From NCBI RefSeq assembly GCF_025567165.1, contig NZ_JAOQKC010000006.1, positions 62,001 to 126,000 of the forward strand: DNA of 64,000 bases, given 5' to 3'. The notes below the pieces were generated by a model. The model ran no database searches, was not told the DNA's origin, and saw only the letters and a list, made by a program, of their open reading frames with translations. The translations under genes were made by a program, and so were the position numbers. Within the stretch, counting starts at the first letter, position 1, and each line of letters opens with the position of its first letter. Below are positions 31,676-38,964 of the stretch, piece after piece. Source of the DNA: Laedolimicola ammoniilytica (GTDB lineage: Bacteria > Bacillota > Clostridia > Lachnospirales > Lachnospiraceae).

Positions 31676-33142
31676 TTATTCCTGAAGCAGCTCCTCCGGG
31701 TCGCCGGGATTCAGGAAGTCTGTATAGAAACCGTAGATTCCCCGGTTGGCCGCCTTGTACACCTGCTCTCTGGTATCCAGCACGTGGACAAACAGGTCCA
31801 GGTGGTTGGCGTCCGCCAGATCGATGAAATAATCATTGGTCATGCACCAGGCCGGTACGGTAAAGGCTCCGAAGCCCATCTGGTCGGAATACTCCGCCGC
31901 CTCAATCTCCGCGCCGGGAGTTTCCGGCAGCTGATAAGTGGTGAAGAGCCAGTGCTTTACCGGGTAAATCGCATTGATTTTATCATAATCCGGGATATTA
32001 TACAACTGCACAATCAGGTGATCCAGCAGTTTTTCCTGGCCCATCTCCCTGGCCAGGGCCACCAGCTTCTCCATAACCTCATAGAGATTGGTGTTCTCAT
32101 CCTGCTTCACATCGGTGACAAAGTAGAGCTCCGGATGCCCGCTCCAGACCTCCAGAAGCTTCCGTCCGGTCAGGGGTGTCAGCTTGCCGAAATACTTTTC
32201 CTTCTCGAAGGTGGCCAGATCCGGCACCGTGCCGTCATAGGATACGTCGAAATCATCTGAATACCAGGTATGGCGGCAGACCACCTCGCCGTCGGAGGTC
32301 AGGCTCAGATCCACCTCCAGTGTCCGGAAGCCCTCGGAAATGGATTCCTCCAGGGCGTCCAGGGTATTGGTGTAGGTATACTCGCCCGCATTTCCCAGGG
32401 CATGGGCAATCAGGCAGCTCTCCTCGTACCACTGGATCTCATGATCCGCCAGCTTGTCGTGATCGGTGCTGCGGCACACATTGACCAGAAAATCACCCAG
32501 GATTTCCTCCTGCCCCTCCTCGGTATAGGGGCCTACCCAGGTCACGGTAATCTCGGAGATTCCGCCCTTATGGGCTTCGATGACGCCGTCCTCGGTGACT
32601 GTCACAATCTCCGGGTTACTGCTTGTATATGTGATATTCTCCACCAGGCCGTTCAGCGGATCCGGCAGGGTCTCAAAGGACAGCTGATCGCCGGTGTGCA
32701 GCAGATGGTAATATTCATTGGAAGGAATTTCCTCCGGGAACGCAATCTGCATGCTCAGAGCCTTCTGAATGACTGTAACCTTCACCTGGGCCTTCACAAA
32801 GGGATTGCCCTTGGCTTTGGCCGTGATGACCACCGTACCCGGATTCTTTCCGGTAACCACGCCGTCCTCCGATACCTCAGCCACCTCAGGATCTGAGGAT
32901 TTCCAGCTGATTTTTGAGGATGCCAGGGAATTGCCGCGCTCCACCTTCGCGGAAAGCGTCTCCTCCACATGGTCCGTGTAGCGCACCAGGGTATAGCCCT
33001 CCTCCGGCACGCCGGAAAGGGTCACGCTCTTGATGGAGAATACAAAGATGCTGCAAAACAGCAGAATCGCCGCCACCGGCACCAGGATGATCAGCGCGAT
33101 CCGTAAATAATGGGACATCTCCTTCTGATTTTTTTTGCTCAT
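31676..33142 (-). CDS. Extracellular glycerophosphodiester phosphodiesterase-like protein with Ig-like repeats
   Basis: A 488-residue membrane-anchored protein. One N-terminal helix (about 11-36) is followed by two BIG2-type Ig-like repeats (about 38-125 and 130-225, each with SSDPEVAEVSEDGVV- or SSNPEIVTVTEDGVI-type cores) and a GDPD TIM barrel (about 240-480). Metal and catalytic residues visible are His247, Glu276, Asp278 and His291. The usual His-Arg-Gly opening reads HALG, so the Arg is missing. It directly follows the LtaS-like gene, so it may trim glycerophosphate units from, or recycle, the wall polymer outside the membrane. Confidence 0.88.
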   Translation of the reverse strand: MSKKNQKEMSHYLRIALIILVPVAAILLFCSIFVFSIKSVTLSGVPEEGYTLVRYTDHVEETLSAKVERGNSLASSKISWKSSDPEVAEVSEDGVVTGKNPGTVVITAKAKGNPFVKAQVKVTVIQKALSMQIAFPEEIPSNEYYHLLHTGDQLSFETLPDPLNGLVENITYTSSNPEIVTVTEDGVIEAHKGGISEITVTWVGPYTEEGQEEILGDFLVNVCRSTDHDKLADHEIQWYEESCLIAHALGNAGEYTYTNTLDALEESISEGFRTLEVDLSLTSDGEVVCRHTWYSDDFDVSYDGTVPDLATFEKEKYFGKLTPLTGRKLLEVWSGHPELYFVTDVKQDENTNLYEVMEKLVALAREMGQEKLLDHLIVQLYNIPDYDKINAIYPVKHWLFTTYQLPETPGAEIEAAEYSDQMGFGAFTVPAWCMTNDYFIDLADANHLDLFVHVLDTREQVYKAANRGIYGFYTDFLNPGDPEELLQE

Positions 33143-33151
33143 ACTTCCTCC

Positions 33152-34975
33152 TTAGGGCGTAAGGGTAAACAGACGATCCACCCGATTGTTTCTGTCCGCC
33201 ACCGCGTTATATTCCAGGATCTGATAACGGCGCATCAGCTCCGGTTTTTCCACATTTTTACTCCACGGTACATACGTGCCGTCCGCCAGATAATAACCGT
33301 TCTTGCCGAAAACCGGAATCCCTTCCCGGGCCTCCAGCAGCAGCCGGTCGTAATCGGTGAGCTCAAGGTTCGCCAGATTCAGAATCTCCGCCCCCAGATA
33401 GTTGGAGCTGATCCGGTCGAGCTCCGGCTTTTCCATCTCATAGTTGGTCCAGATGATAAGCGGCGTCACATACTGCTTATCCGCCTCCTCCGGCGTCAGC
33501 TCCTTCATGGATTTCCCGTAGAGCTTCTCATAAAATTCCGTCTCGACGGAAGCCTGATGATCGCCGAACATGACGATCATGGTGGGCTCCTCCACCTGGG
33601 AGAAATAGTCAATCAGATATTCGAAGGCCTCGTCGGATTTCTTCATCAGGGACAGATAGCGGTTGGCCTGCGGGTATCCCGCCACATCCCCGGTGGCCTC
33701 AATCTCCTCCTGAAATTCCGGGAAGCTCTCCTCATAACCGCCGTGGTTCTGCATGGTCACATTGAAGATAAACAGCTTTTCTCCCGGCGTCTTTTCCTCA
33801 TACCGGGATATAAGCCTGTCATAGTTTCCTTTATCGCTGACATAATTCCGCAGCTTTTCCACATCGCCGTAGTGCGACTGGGAAATGAACTCGTCGAAGC
33901 CCATGTCCTCATAGACCGTCTTCCGGTTCCAGTTGGCGGAGCTGTTGGGATGCATGGCCACCGTGGTGTAGCCCTGGGCCTTCAGGGTCGTCGCCATGCC
34001 GTATTCCGCCGGCTTACAGTAGGCCTGGTAGGCGCTGATGACATAGGGAAGAAAGGTAATGCTGTGACCGGTCAGGGTCTCGTACTCCGTATTGCTGGTA
34101 CCACCGCCAAAGACCTGTACATAGAGATGACTCTTGATCGTGTTCTCCTCCAGACTGCTGATGAAGGGAAAGAATTCTTCGTTGGTGGTAAAATCCCGGA
34201 TCACCCGCATATCGGAGAGACTCTCGTTCATAATCACGATCAGATTCTCCGGCGTAGTCTCAGACACCGGCGTGCTCTCGAAGACAGCTTCTTCCCCGGC
34301 CTCCGTCGCCGCCTCCACCGAGTAGCCCTCGGGCTTCTCAAAGACCATGGATTTGATCAGGATCGCCGTGGAAGTGGCGTAGCCGAAATCCTGATAGCTG
34401 CCCTCCAGACTCCACCAGAAGATGTCGTCGTCGATATCCGCCAGCGGAAGCTTCACATCATATTGATAGAAGGCAATCAGCCAGGCCGCCGCCAGAACCG
34501 CGTAGCTGCCCGCGAATATGCCCCTTTTCTTCAAATTCATTTTTTCCACGTCCGTGTGCCACAACAGGAACAGTACCAGAAGCAAAAGCACTGCGCCCAG
34601 AACCACCGGACGGGAAAGGGTAATATGGTAATTGGAGACTACGGCTGCCGCGGTCCGCCAGGCCGTCAGATCCTGGGGCAGAAGCAGAGGGCTTCCCTTG
34701 AACTGCAATACATAATAGTCCACAGCCGCCAGAATATAGAGCACGAGCGTCGTTCCCATCATGGCCGCCCGGAACCGGTTCACCACCAGGTAGACCAGAC
34801 CGTAAATCAGATAATAGAAAGCCAGATTGATGAGCATTCTGGCAAAGGTAATAGACATAAGGTTGCCCGTGGTAGTCTCAAAGATCACATATCCCAGCAC
34901 CGGCATCAGGGCTCCTAAGGCACGGCCATGGGGAATCGTAAAATTTCCTTTTTCTTTTCTGGTTTCTCTGTTCAT
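33152..34975 (-). CDS. LtaS-like phosphoglycerol transferase (sulfatase superfamily)
   Basis: A 607-residue protein. About five membrane helices in the first 190 residues are followed by an extracellular alkaline-phosphatase-type domain. The catalytic threonine is near residue 293 in VFGGGTSNTEYE, the metal Glu near 251 in IMNESLSD, and later metal ligands in MFGDHQ. This is the lipoteichoic acid synthase fold, which moves glycerophosphate from phosphatidylglycerol to a polymer. The start at 34975 is chosen because AAGGA precedes it. Its promoter shares a -35 region with the divergent GT2 gene. It probably decorates or builds a glycerophosphate part of the wall polymer. Confidence 0.92.
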   Translation of the reverse strand: MNRETRKEKGNFTIPHGRALGALMPVLGYVIFETTTGNLMSITFARMLINLAFYYLIYGLVYLVVNRFRAAMMGTTLVLYILAAVDYYVLQFKGSPLLLPQDLTAWRTAAAVVSNYHITLSRPVVLGAVLLLLVLFLLWHTDVEKMNLKKRGIFAGSYAVLAAAWLIAFYQYDVKLPLADIDDDIFWWSLEGSYQDFGYATSTAILIKSMVFEKPEGYSVEAATEAGEEAVFESTPVSETTPENLIVIMNESLSDMRVIRDFTTNEEFFPFISSLEENTIKSHLYVQVFGGGTSNTEYETLTGHSITFLPYVISAYQAYCKPAEYGMATTLKAQGYTTVAMHPNSSANWNRKTVYEDMGFDEFISQSHYGDVEKLRNYVSDKGNYDRLISRYEEKTPGEKLFIFNVTMQNHGGYEESFPEFQEEIEATGDVAGYPQANRYLSLMKKSDEAFEYLIDYFSQVEEPTMIVMFGDHQASVETEFYEKLYGKSMKELTPEEADKQYVTPLIIWTNYEMEKPELDRISSNYLGAEILNLANLELTDYDRLLLEAREGIPVFGKNGYYLADGTYVPWSKNVEKPELMRRYQILEYNAVADRNNRVDRLFTLTP

Positions 34976-35015
34976 AAAAACATCCTTCTTTTTGCTCTGT
35001 CTCTGCAACTGTTTC

Positions 35016-35044
35016 AGTATAGCCTCTCCCGCCCCGATTGACAA
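35016..35044 (-). promoter_or_regulatory. Leftward promoter of the LtaS-like gene
   Basis: Minus-strand TTGTCA (35039-35044) and TATACT (35016-35021) are 17 bases apart. The -35 hexamer overlaps the -35 hexamer of the rightward promoter by five bases, so the two promoters cannot easily be occupied together. Confidence 0.72.
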
Positions 35045-35066
35045 GAGTTCTCCCAGAAGCTATACT
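35038..35066 (+). promoter_or_regulatory. Rightward promoter of the GT2 gene at 35106
   Basis: TTGACA (35038-35043) and TATACT (35061-35066) with a 17-base spacer. It is back-to-back with the leftward promoter, sharing the -35 sequence; both use the same -10 hexamer. Confidence 0.75.
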
Positions 35067-35105
35067 TAAAATTATCAAATTTTAAGGAAACAGGAAGCAT
35101 TCTAT

Positions 35106-36059
35106 ATGGAAAAATTATCCTTTGTAATTCCCTGCTACGGCTCGGAAACTACCATTGAAATCGTGGTAAATGAAATTCGCGATACCCTCCGGCAGCGCCC
35201 GGAGTATGACTATGAAATCATCCTCGTCAACGACTGCTCCCCGGACAACGTCTTCTCCCGGATCCGGGCTCTGGCCCTCTCCGATCCCCATATTACCGGC
35301 ATTGACCTGGCGAAAAACTTCGGCCAGCATGCGGCCCTGATGGCCGGATACCGGCAGTGTACCGGAGATCTCATCATTTCCCTGGACGACGACGGACAGA
35401 CACCCGCCTGCGAGCTCTTCACCCTGGTGGACAAGATGAAGGAGGGCTGGGATGTGGTCTACGCCTCCTACGCCCACAAGATGCACAGCGGTTTCCGCAA
35501 TTTCGGCACCTGGATGAATGAGCGGATGACTGAAAGCCTGATTGGAAAGCCCAAAGGTCTCCGGGTCACCAGCTATTTCATCATGCGCCGCTTTATCGCT
35601 GACGAGATTCTCCGCTATGAAAACGCCTATCCCTACATCGAGGGCCTGATATTCCGGGCCACCCGGAATATTGCCAATGTGCCTGTGACCCATCACGAGC
35701 GCATGGTGGGCGAATCCGGCTATACCTTCGGAAAGCTCCTGGGGCTCTGGTTCAACGGCTTTACCGCCTTTTCCGTAAAACCCCTGCGCGTGGCCACCTT
35801 CTGTGGTATGGCCTGCGCCTGCGTCGGCTTCCTCTACGGAATCTACGTGGTCATCCGGAAGCTGGTAGATGCCTCCATCGAGATGGGCTGGAGCTCCATC
35901 ATCGCCTCCATCTTTTTCCTGGGAGGCCTGATTCTGATTATGCTGGGACTGATTGGCGAATACATCGGCCGCATCTACATCAGCATCAACAACGCGCCCC
36001 AGTATACCATCCGTCAGATCGTATCAGCTGTAGAACACGAAGATTCCAAGCAAAATTAA
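35106..36059 (+). CDS. GtrB-like GT2: polyprenyl-phosphate glycosyltransferase
   Basis: A 317-residue membrane GT2. The GT-A domain (LSFVIPCYGSETTIE, EIILVNDCSPDN, LDDDGQTP as DxD, and ITGIDLAKNFGQHAALMAGY) matches the DPM1/GtrB/ArnC group. Two C-terminal helices (about 230-295) anchor it. Such enzymes make undecaprenyl-phosphate-hexose for use outside the membrane. It is the only rightward gene in this part of the wall locus, and its 3' end overlaps the convergent EamA gene by 36 bases. The paired EamA-type proteins next door, or GtrA, could be the flippase. Confidence 0.92.
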   Translation: MEKLSFVIPCYGSETTIEIVVNEIRDTLRQRPEYDYEIILVNDCSPDNVFSRIRALALSDPHITGIDLAKNFGQHAALMAGYRQCTGDLIISLDDDGQTPACELFTLVDKMKEGWDVVYASYAHKMHSGFRNFGTWMNERMTESLIGKPKGLRVTSYFIMRRFIADEILRYENAYPYIEGLIFRATRNIANVPVTHHERMVGESGYTFGKLLGLWFNGFTAFSVKPLRVATFCGMACACVGFLYGIYVVIRKLVDASIEMGWSSIIASIFFLGGLILIMLGLIGEYIGRIYISINNAPQYTIRQIVSAVEHEDSKQN

Positions 36060-36362
36060 CACATTTCCAAGCAATTTCTTTTTCGTAATCTTCTCGCCGA
36101 AGACCAGGCGGCTCAGGATCATCACCAGAACGAAGCCCAGGGACTCGATGACGGCTCCGTTCTTGTACTCCAGACCTGCATAGCCGCCCACGGTCAGAAG
36201 CGTGGAGAGTACCATCATGCCGTAGCCTGCGATCACGTAGGGATTCAAGTATTCCCTTATGACAGAGCTATAGGTCTTGGCCGCGCTCTTTTTCAGTAAA
36301 ATCTGGGAAAGGGACGCCACTACCACCGACGCCACCAATAAAAGCATATATTTATTCACCAT
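36024..36362 (-). CDS. EamA/SMR-type four-helix transporter, subunit 1
   Basis: A 112-residue protein with four membrane helices, of the drug/metabolite transporter superfamily half-size type (SLSQILLKKSA near the start, GEKITKKKLLGNVLILLGIF near the end). Together with the neighbouring 115-residue protein it forms a pair like EmrE-type heterodimers or ArnE/ArnF, which flip undecaprenyl-phosphate-aminoarabinose. Start and end overlap the partner gene by 11 bases. Its 3' end overlaps the convergent GT2 gene by 36 bases. A flippase role is inference from pair and context. Confidence 0.85.
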   Translation of the reverse strand: MVNKYMLLLVASVVVASLSQILLKKSAAKTYSSVIREYLNPYVIAGYGMMVLSTLLTVGGYAGLEYKNGAVIESLGFVLVMILSRLVFGEKITKKKLLGNVLILLGIFVFYS

Positions 36363-36699
36363 CGCTGTTCACTATCATTGTTCCCGCGAAAACAATGAGT
36401 ACTCCTATGATATTTTTTACGGTCAGGGCCTCGTGAAAGAAAATCACGGTCCACACCAGGGACCAGAGGATGGCCATGGAGCGGTTGGCGTAGGCCACCG
36501 ACAGGTCACAGCGCTTGATGATCTGCTGCCAGGCTATGGCATAGAAACCCAGGATCAGGATTTCCACGCCGTAATAGACGATGAAGGGCAGGCTTAAAAA
36601 AGCCTGGCCCGAAGCCATTTTCGCCGCCACGCTGGACAGGGTGTAAAGCATCACTACCAGCTGCAGGGCCAGAATGAGTTTCGGTGAAATCTTTTTCAT
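36352..36699 (-). CDS. EamA/SMR-type four-helix transporter, subunit 2
   Basis: A 115-residue protein with four membrane helices; QIIKRCDLSVAYANRSMAILWSLVWTVIFFHEAL is the conserved region seen in SMR/EamA proteins (the family Tyr-Ala segment in the middle). The charge pattern differs from the preceding subunit, as expected for an antiparallel heterodimer. It overlaps the ATP-grasp gene by 4 bases (ATGA-type junction) and its partner by 11. Tight coupling with the ATP-grasp and WecE genes suggests it handles a lipid-linked amino-sugar. Confidence 0.85.
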   Translation of the reverse strand: MKKISPKLILALQLVVMLYTLSSVAAKMASGQAFLSLPFIVYYGVEILILGFYAIAWQQIIKRCDLSVAYANRSMAILWSLVWTVIFFHEALTVKNIIGVLIVFAGTMIVNSDGE

Positions 36700-37844
36700 A
36701 TGGTTACATACTCCTTTGCTTCTGTAAGGCTCTCAAAAGCCATGATAAAATAGCCAAATCGCGTGGAGCTGTCTGTAACGGCGCCTTCCCGCACTTCTTC
36801 CAGCTCGCTGATAAAATGTATCTTTTGTGGAATCTCCCGCTGGAACTGCTCCAGCAGTTCCAAATCCTTTTTTGTGAAAATAAAATGAATGTACGCGGTC
36901 TTCGGCTCCCGTAGCTTTTCAAAGGACGGTTCGTGTCCGGTCGCCACGTCGATGACCATCCGCACGAAATCATAGCCGGTAGACAGTTCCACCAGGTCAG
37001 AACCGATGCAGTCTCCACCCATACGGGCTCCGATTTCGATAATGCGCACCTGCTCTCCTTCCAGCTTGAATTCTGTGTGGGAGGCTCCGTTCTCCACCTT
37101 CAGGGCGTCCAGGCCCGCAAAGACTGCCCTTTGGATGGCCTCTCTCTGGCCTTCTGTCAGCGGCGCAGGCTCCAGATGTCCGGTCTCAATGAAATGGGGC
37201 TCGCCTGTGGTATATTTCTTCGTCACTGCCAGGAAATGATGCTCTCCCCGATAGGAAATGCATTCGCAGCTATATTCAGGGCCTGTCAGATATTCTTCCA
37301 CAATGGCCTTCTTTTCGAAGGAATTATCCACAGAGTCCTTCAGCGCAAGCTTCAGTTGTCCCCATTCTTCCACCTTGGTTATCCCCCTGCTGCCGGAACG
37401 ATCGGTGGGTTTTACGATAACTGGAAGTTTTAACTCTTTCAGATCTTCCGCCGTGGTGTCCGCATCCGCCTCAAAAAAGCCCGGTACCGGAACACCCGCT
37501 GCCCGAAAGGCCTTCCGCATGGCGTATTTATTCGTGGAGATCTCCGTACATTCCATACTGTTGCAGGGCAGTCCCAGCTTCCCGGCCACATAATTGACCG
37601 TCAGCATGGCCAGATCGGATCCGATGGAAATCACCGCGTCCGGCCTGAGCTCCTTACATTTTTCCAGAATGGCGTCCCGCTCCACGATGCTGATGGGATA
37701 AAAATAATCCGCCGTCCGCTCTCCGATTGCCCCGTCCTGCCAGGCAAACACATGGGTCTCATAGCCCAGTGCCCTGGCTTTCAGAATCAGCGGGTTCTGG
37801 AAGCTGTTGGCGCCGATGATCACAATTTTCTTCTTATTTTCCAT
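36696..37844 (-). CDS. ATP-grasp domain ligase
   Basis: A 382-residue protein of the carboxylate-amine ligase type. The N-terminal Rossmann-like part is VIIGANSFQNPLILKARALGYETHVFAW. The ATP-grasp core has LPVIVKPTDRSGSRGI (ATP lysine and glycine loop), IVEEYLTGPEYSCE and the metal site RIIEIGARMGGD. These enzymes join a carboxylate, often an amino acid, to an amine. It lies between the WecE aminotransferase (overlap 11 bases) and the EamA pair (overlap 4). A tempting reading is acylation of the 4-amino group made by WecE, but the substrate is not shown by the sequence. Confidence 0.87.
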   Translation of the reverse strand: MENKKKIVIIGANSFQNPLILKARALGYETHVFAWQDGAIGERTADYFYPISIVERDAILEKCKELRPDAVISIGSDLAMLTVNYVAGKLGLPCNSMECTEISTNKYAMRKAFRAAGVPVPGFFEADADTTAEDLKELKLPVIVKPTDRSGSRGITKVEEWGQLKLALKDSVDNSFEKKAIVEEYLTGPEYSCECISYRGEHHFLAVTKKYTTGEPHFIETGHLEPAPLTEGQREAIQRAVFAGLDALKVENGASHTEFKLEGEQVRIIEIGARMGGDCIGSDLVELSTGYDFVRMVIDVATGHEPSFEKLREPKTAYIHFIFTKKDLELLEQFQREIPQKIHFISELEEVREGAVTDSSTRFGYFIMAFESLTEAKEYVTI

Positions 37845-38964
37845 AAAATTCTCTTACCTTTCCCGCAATGTACTGTACCTGTTCTTCTTTCAATCCATAG
37901 TACATCGGAAGGCGTAAAAGTCTCTCGCTTTCTTTTGTGGTATAGCGATCTTCTCCGTTGAAACGACCAAATTTCTGACCTGCCGGTGCCGTGTGAAGCG
38001 GGATATAGTGAAATACAGTCTGAATTCCCTGTTCTTTCAGGAACGCGATCAATCTGGTACGCTCTTCCAGATCGGCAGCCTTAATCCAGAACATATGGGC
38101 ATTGTGCTCACACCCATCCGGTACAAAAGGTAATTCAATACAGCCTGCATCTGCCAGCGTGGAAAGCATTTCATAATACCGGTTCCAGGATCCCATGCGG
38201 TCTGCATTGATGAGCTCTGCTGCCTCCAGCTGGGCCCACAGATAGGCCGCGTTCATGTCACTGGGCAGATAAGAGCTTCCATAATTCACCCAGGTATATT
38301 TGTCAATCTGTCCCCGGAAAAATTTGGAACGGTTCGTTCCCTTTTCCCGAAGGATCTCCGCATTCTCGATCTGCTTCGGATCCCGAATCAGCAACGCGCC
38401 ACCCTCTCCCATGGAGAAATTCTTAGTCTCATGGAAGCTGTAACAGCCGTAATCGCCGATGGTACCGAGCGCCCGTCCCTTATACCAGGCGCAAACGCCC
38501 TGAGCGGCGTCCTCCACGACAGCCAGATGATACTTTTTCGCAATGGCCATAATCGTGTCCATCTCGCAGGAGACGCCCGCGTAATGCACCGGAACGATAG
38601 CCTTTGTCTTCTCTGTAATCGCCGCCTCGATCAGCTTTTCATCCATATTCATGGTATCCGGACGGACGTCCACAAAGACCGGCGTCGCGCCCCGGAGCAC
38701 AAAGGCGTCCGCTGTGGACACGAAGGTATAGGCCGGCATAATGACCTCGTCGCCAGGTTGGATATCAAGGAGCAAGGCCGCCATCTCGGTGGCATGGGTA
38801 CAGGAGGTGGTCAGAAGAGCCTTCGGCGTCCCGGTTTTCTCCTCGATCCATGCGCTGCATTTCTTCGTAAACATACCATCGCCGCAGATATGCTCCGCTG
38901 AAATGGCCTCTCTGATATAGTCAAATTCTTTTCCCGTAAAGGGCGCTACGTTAAATCCTATCAT
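37834..38964 (-). CDS. wecE: dTDP-4-amino-4,6-dideoxygalactose transaminase
   Basis: A 376-residue PLP-dependent sugar aminotransferase (DegT/DnrJ/EryC1 family). From memory, long blocks match E. coli WecE, for example EMAALLLDIQPGDEVIMP, FVDVRPDTMN, VPVHYAGVSCEMDTIMA and GEDRYTTKESERLLRLP. The Schiff-base lysine is Lys181 in SFHETKNFS. It converts dTDP-4-keto-6-deoxyglucose to dTDP-Fuc4N using glutamate. The keto substrate is the product of rfbB at 52952-54034. It overlaps the ATP-grasp gene downstream by 11 bases and the membrane protein gene upstream by 4, so this block is one translation-coupled unit. Confidence 0.93.
   Translation of the reverse strand: MIGFNVAPFTGKEFDYIREAISAEHICGDGMFTKKCSAWIEEKTGTPKALLTTSCTHATEMAALLLDIQPGDEVIMPAYTFVSTADAFVLRGATPVFVDVRPDTMNMDEKLIEAAITEKTKAIVPVHYAGVSCEMDTIMAIAKKYHLAVVEDAAQGVCAWYKGRALGTIGDYGCYSFHETKNFSMGEGGALLIRDPKQIENAEILREKGTNRSKFFRGQIDKYTWVNYGSSYLPSDMNAAYLWAQLEAAELINADRMGSWNRYYEMLSTLADAGCIELPFVPDGCEHNAHMFWIKAADLEERTRLIAFLKEQGIQTVFHYIPLHTAPAGQKFGRFNGEDRYTTKESERLLRLPMYYGLKEEQVQYIAGKVREFYGK

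Noticed and set aside
33110..34918. Open frame of 602 codons on the plus strand opposite the LtaS-like gene
   Set aside because: It is the mirror of a GC-rich coding sequence, with no start signals and a His/Arg/Gln-rich composition; the minus-strand protein has all catalytic motifs.
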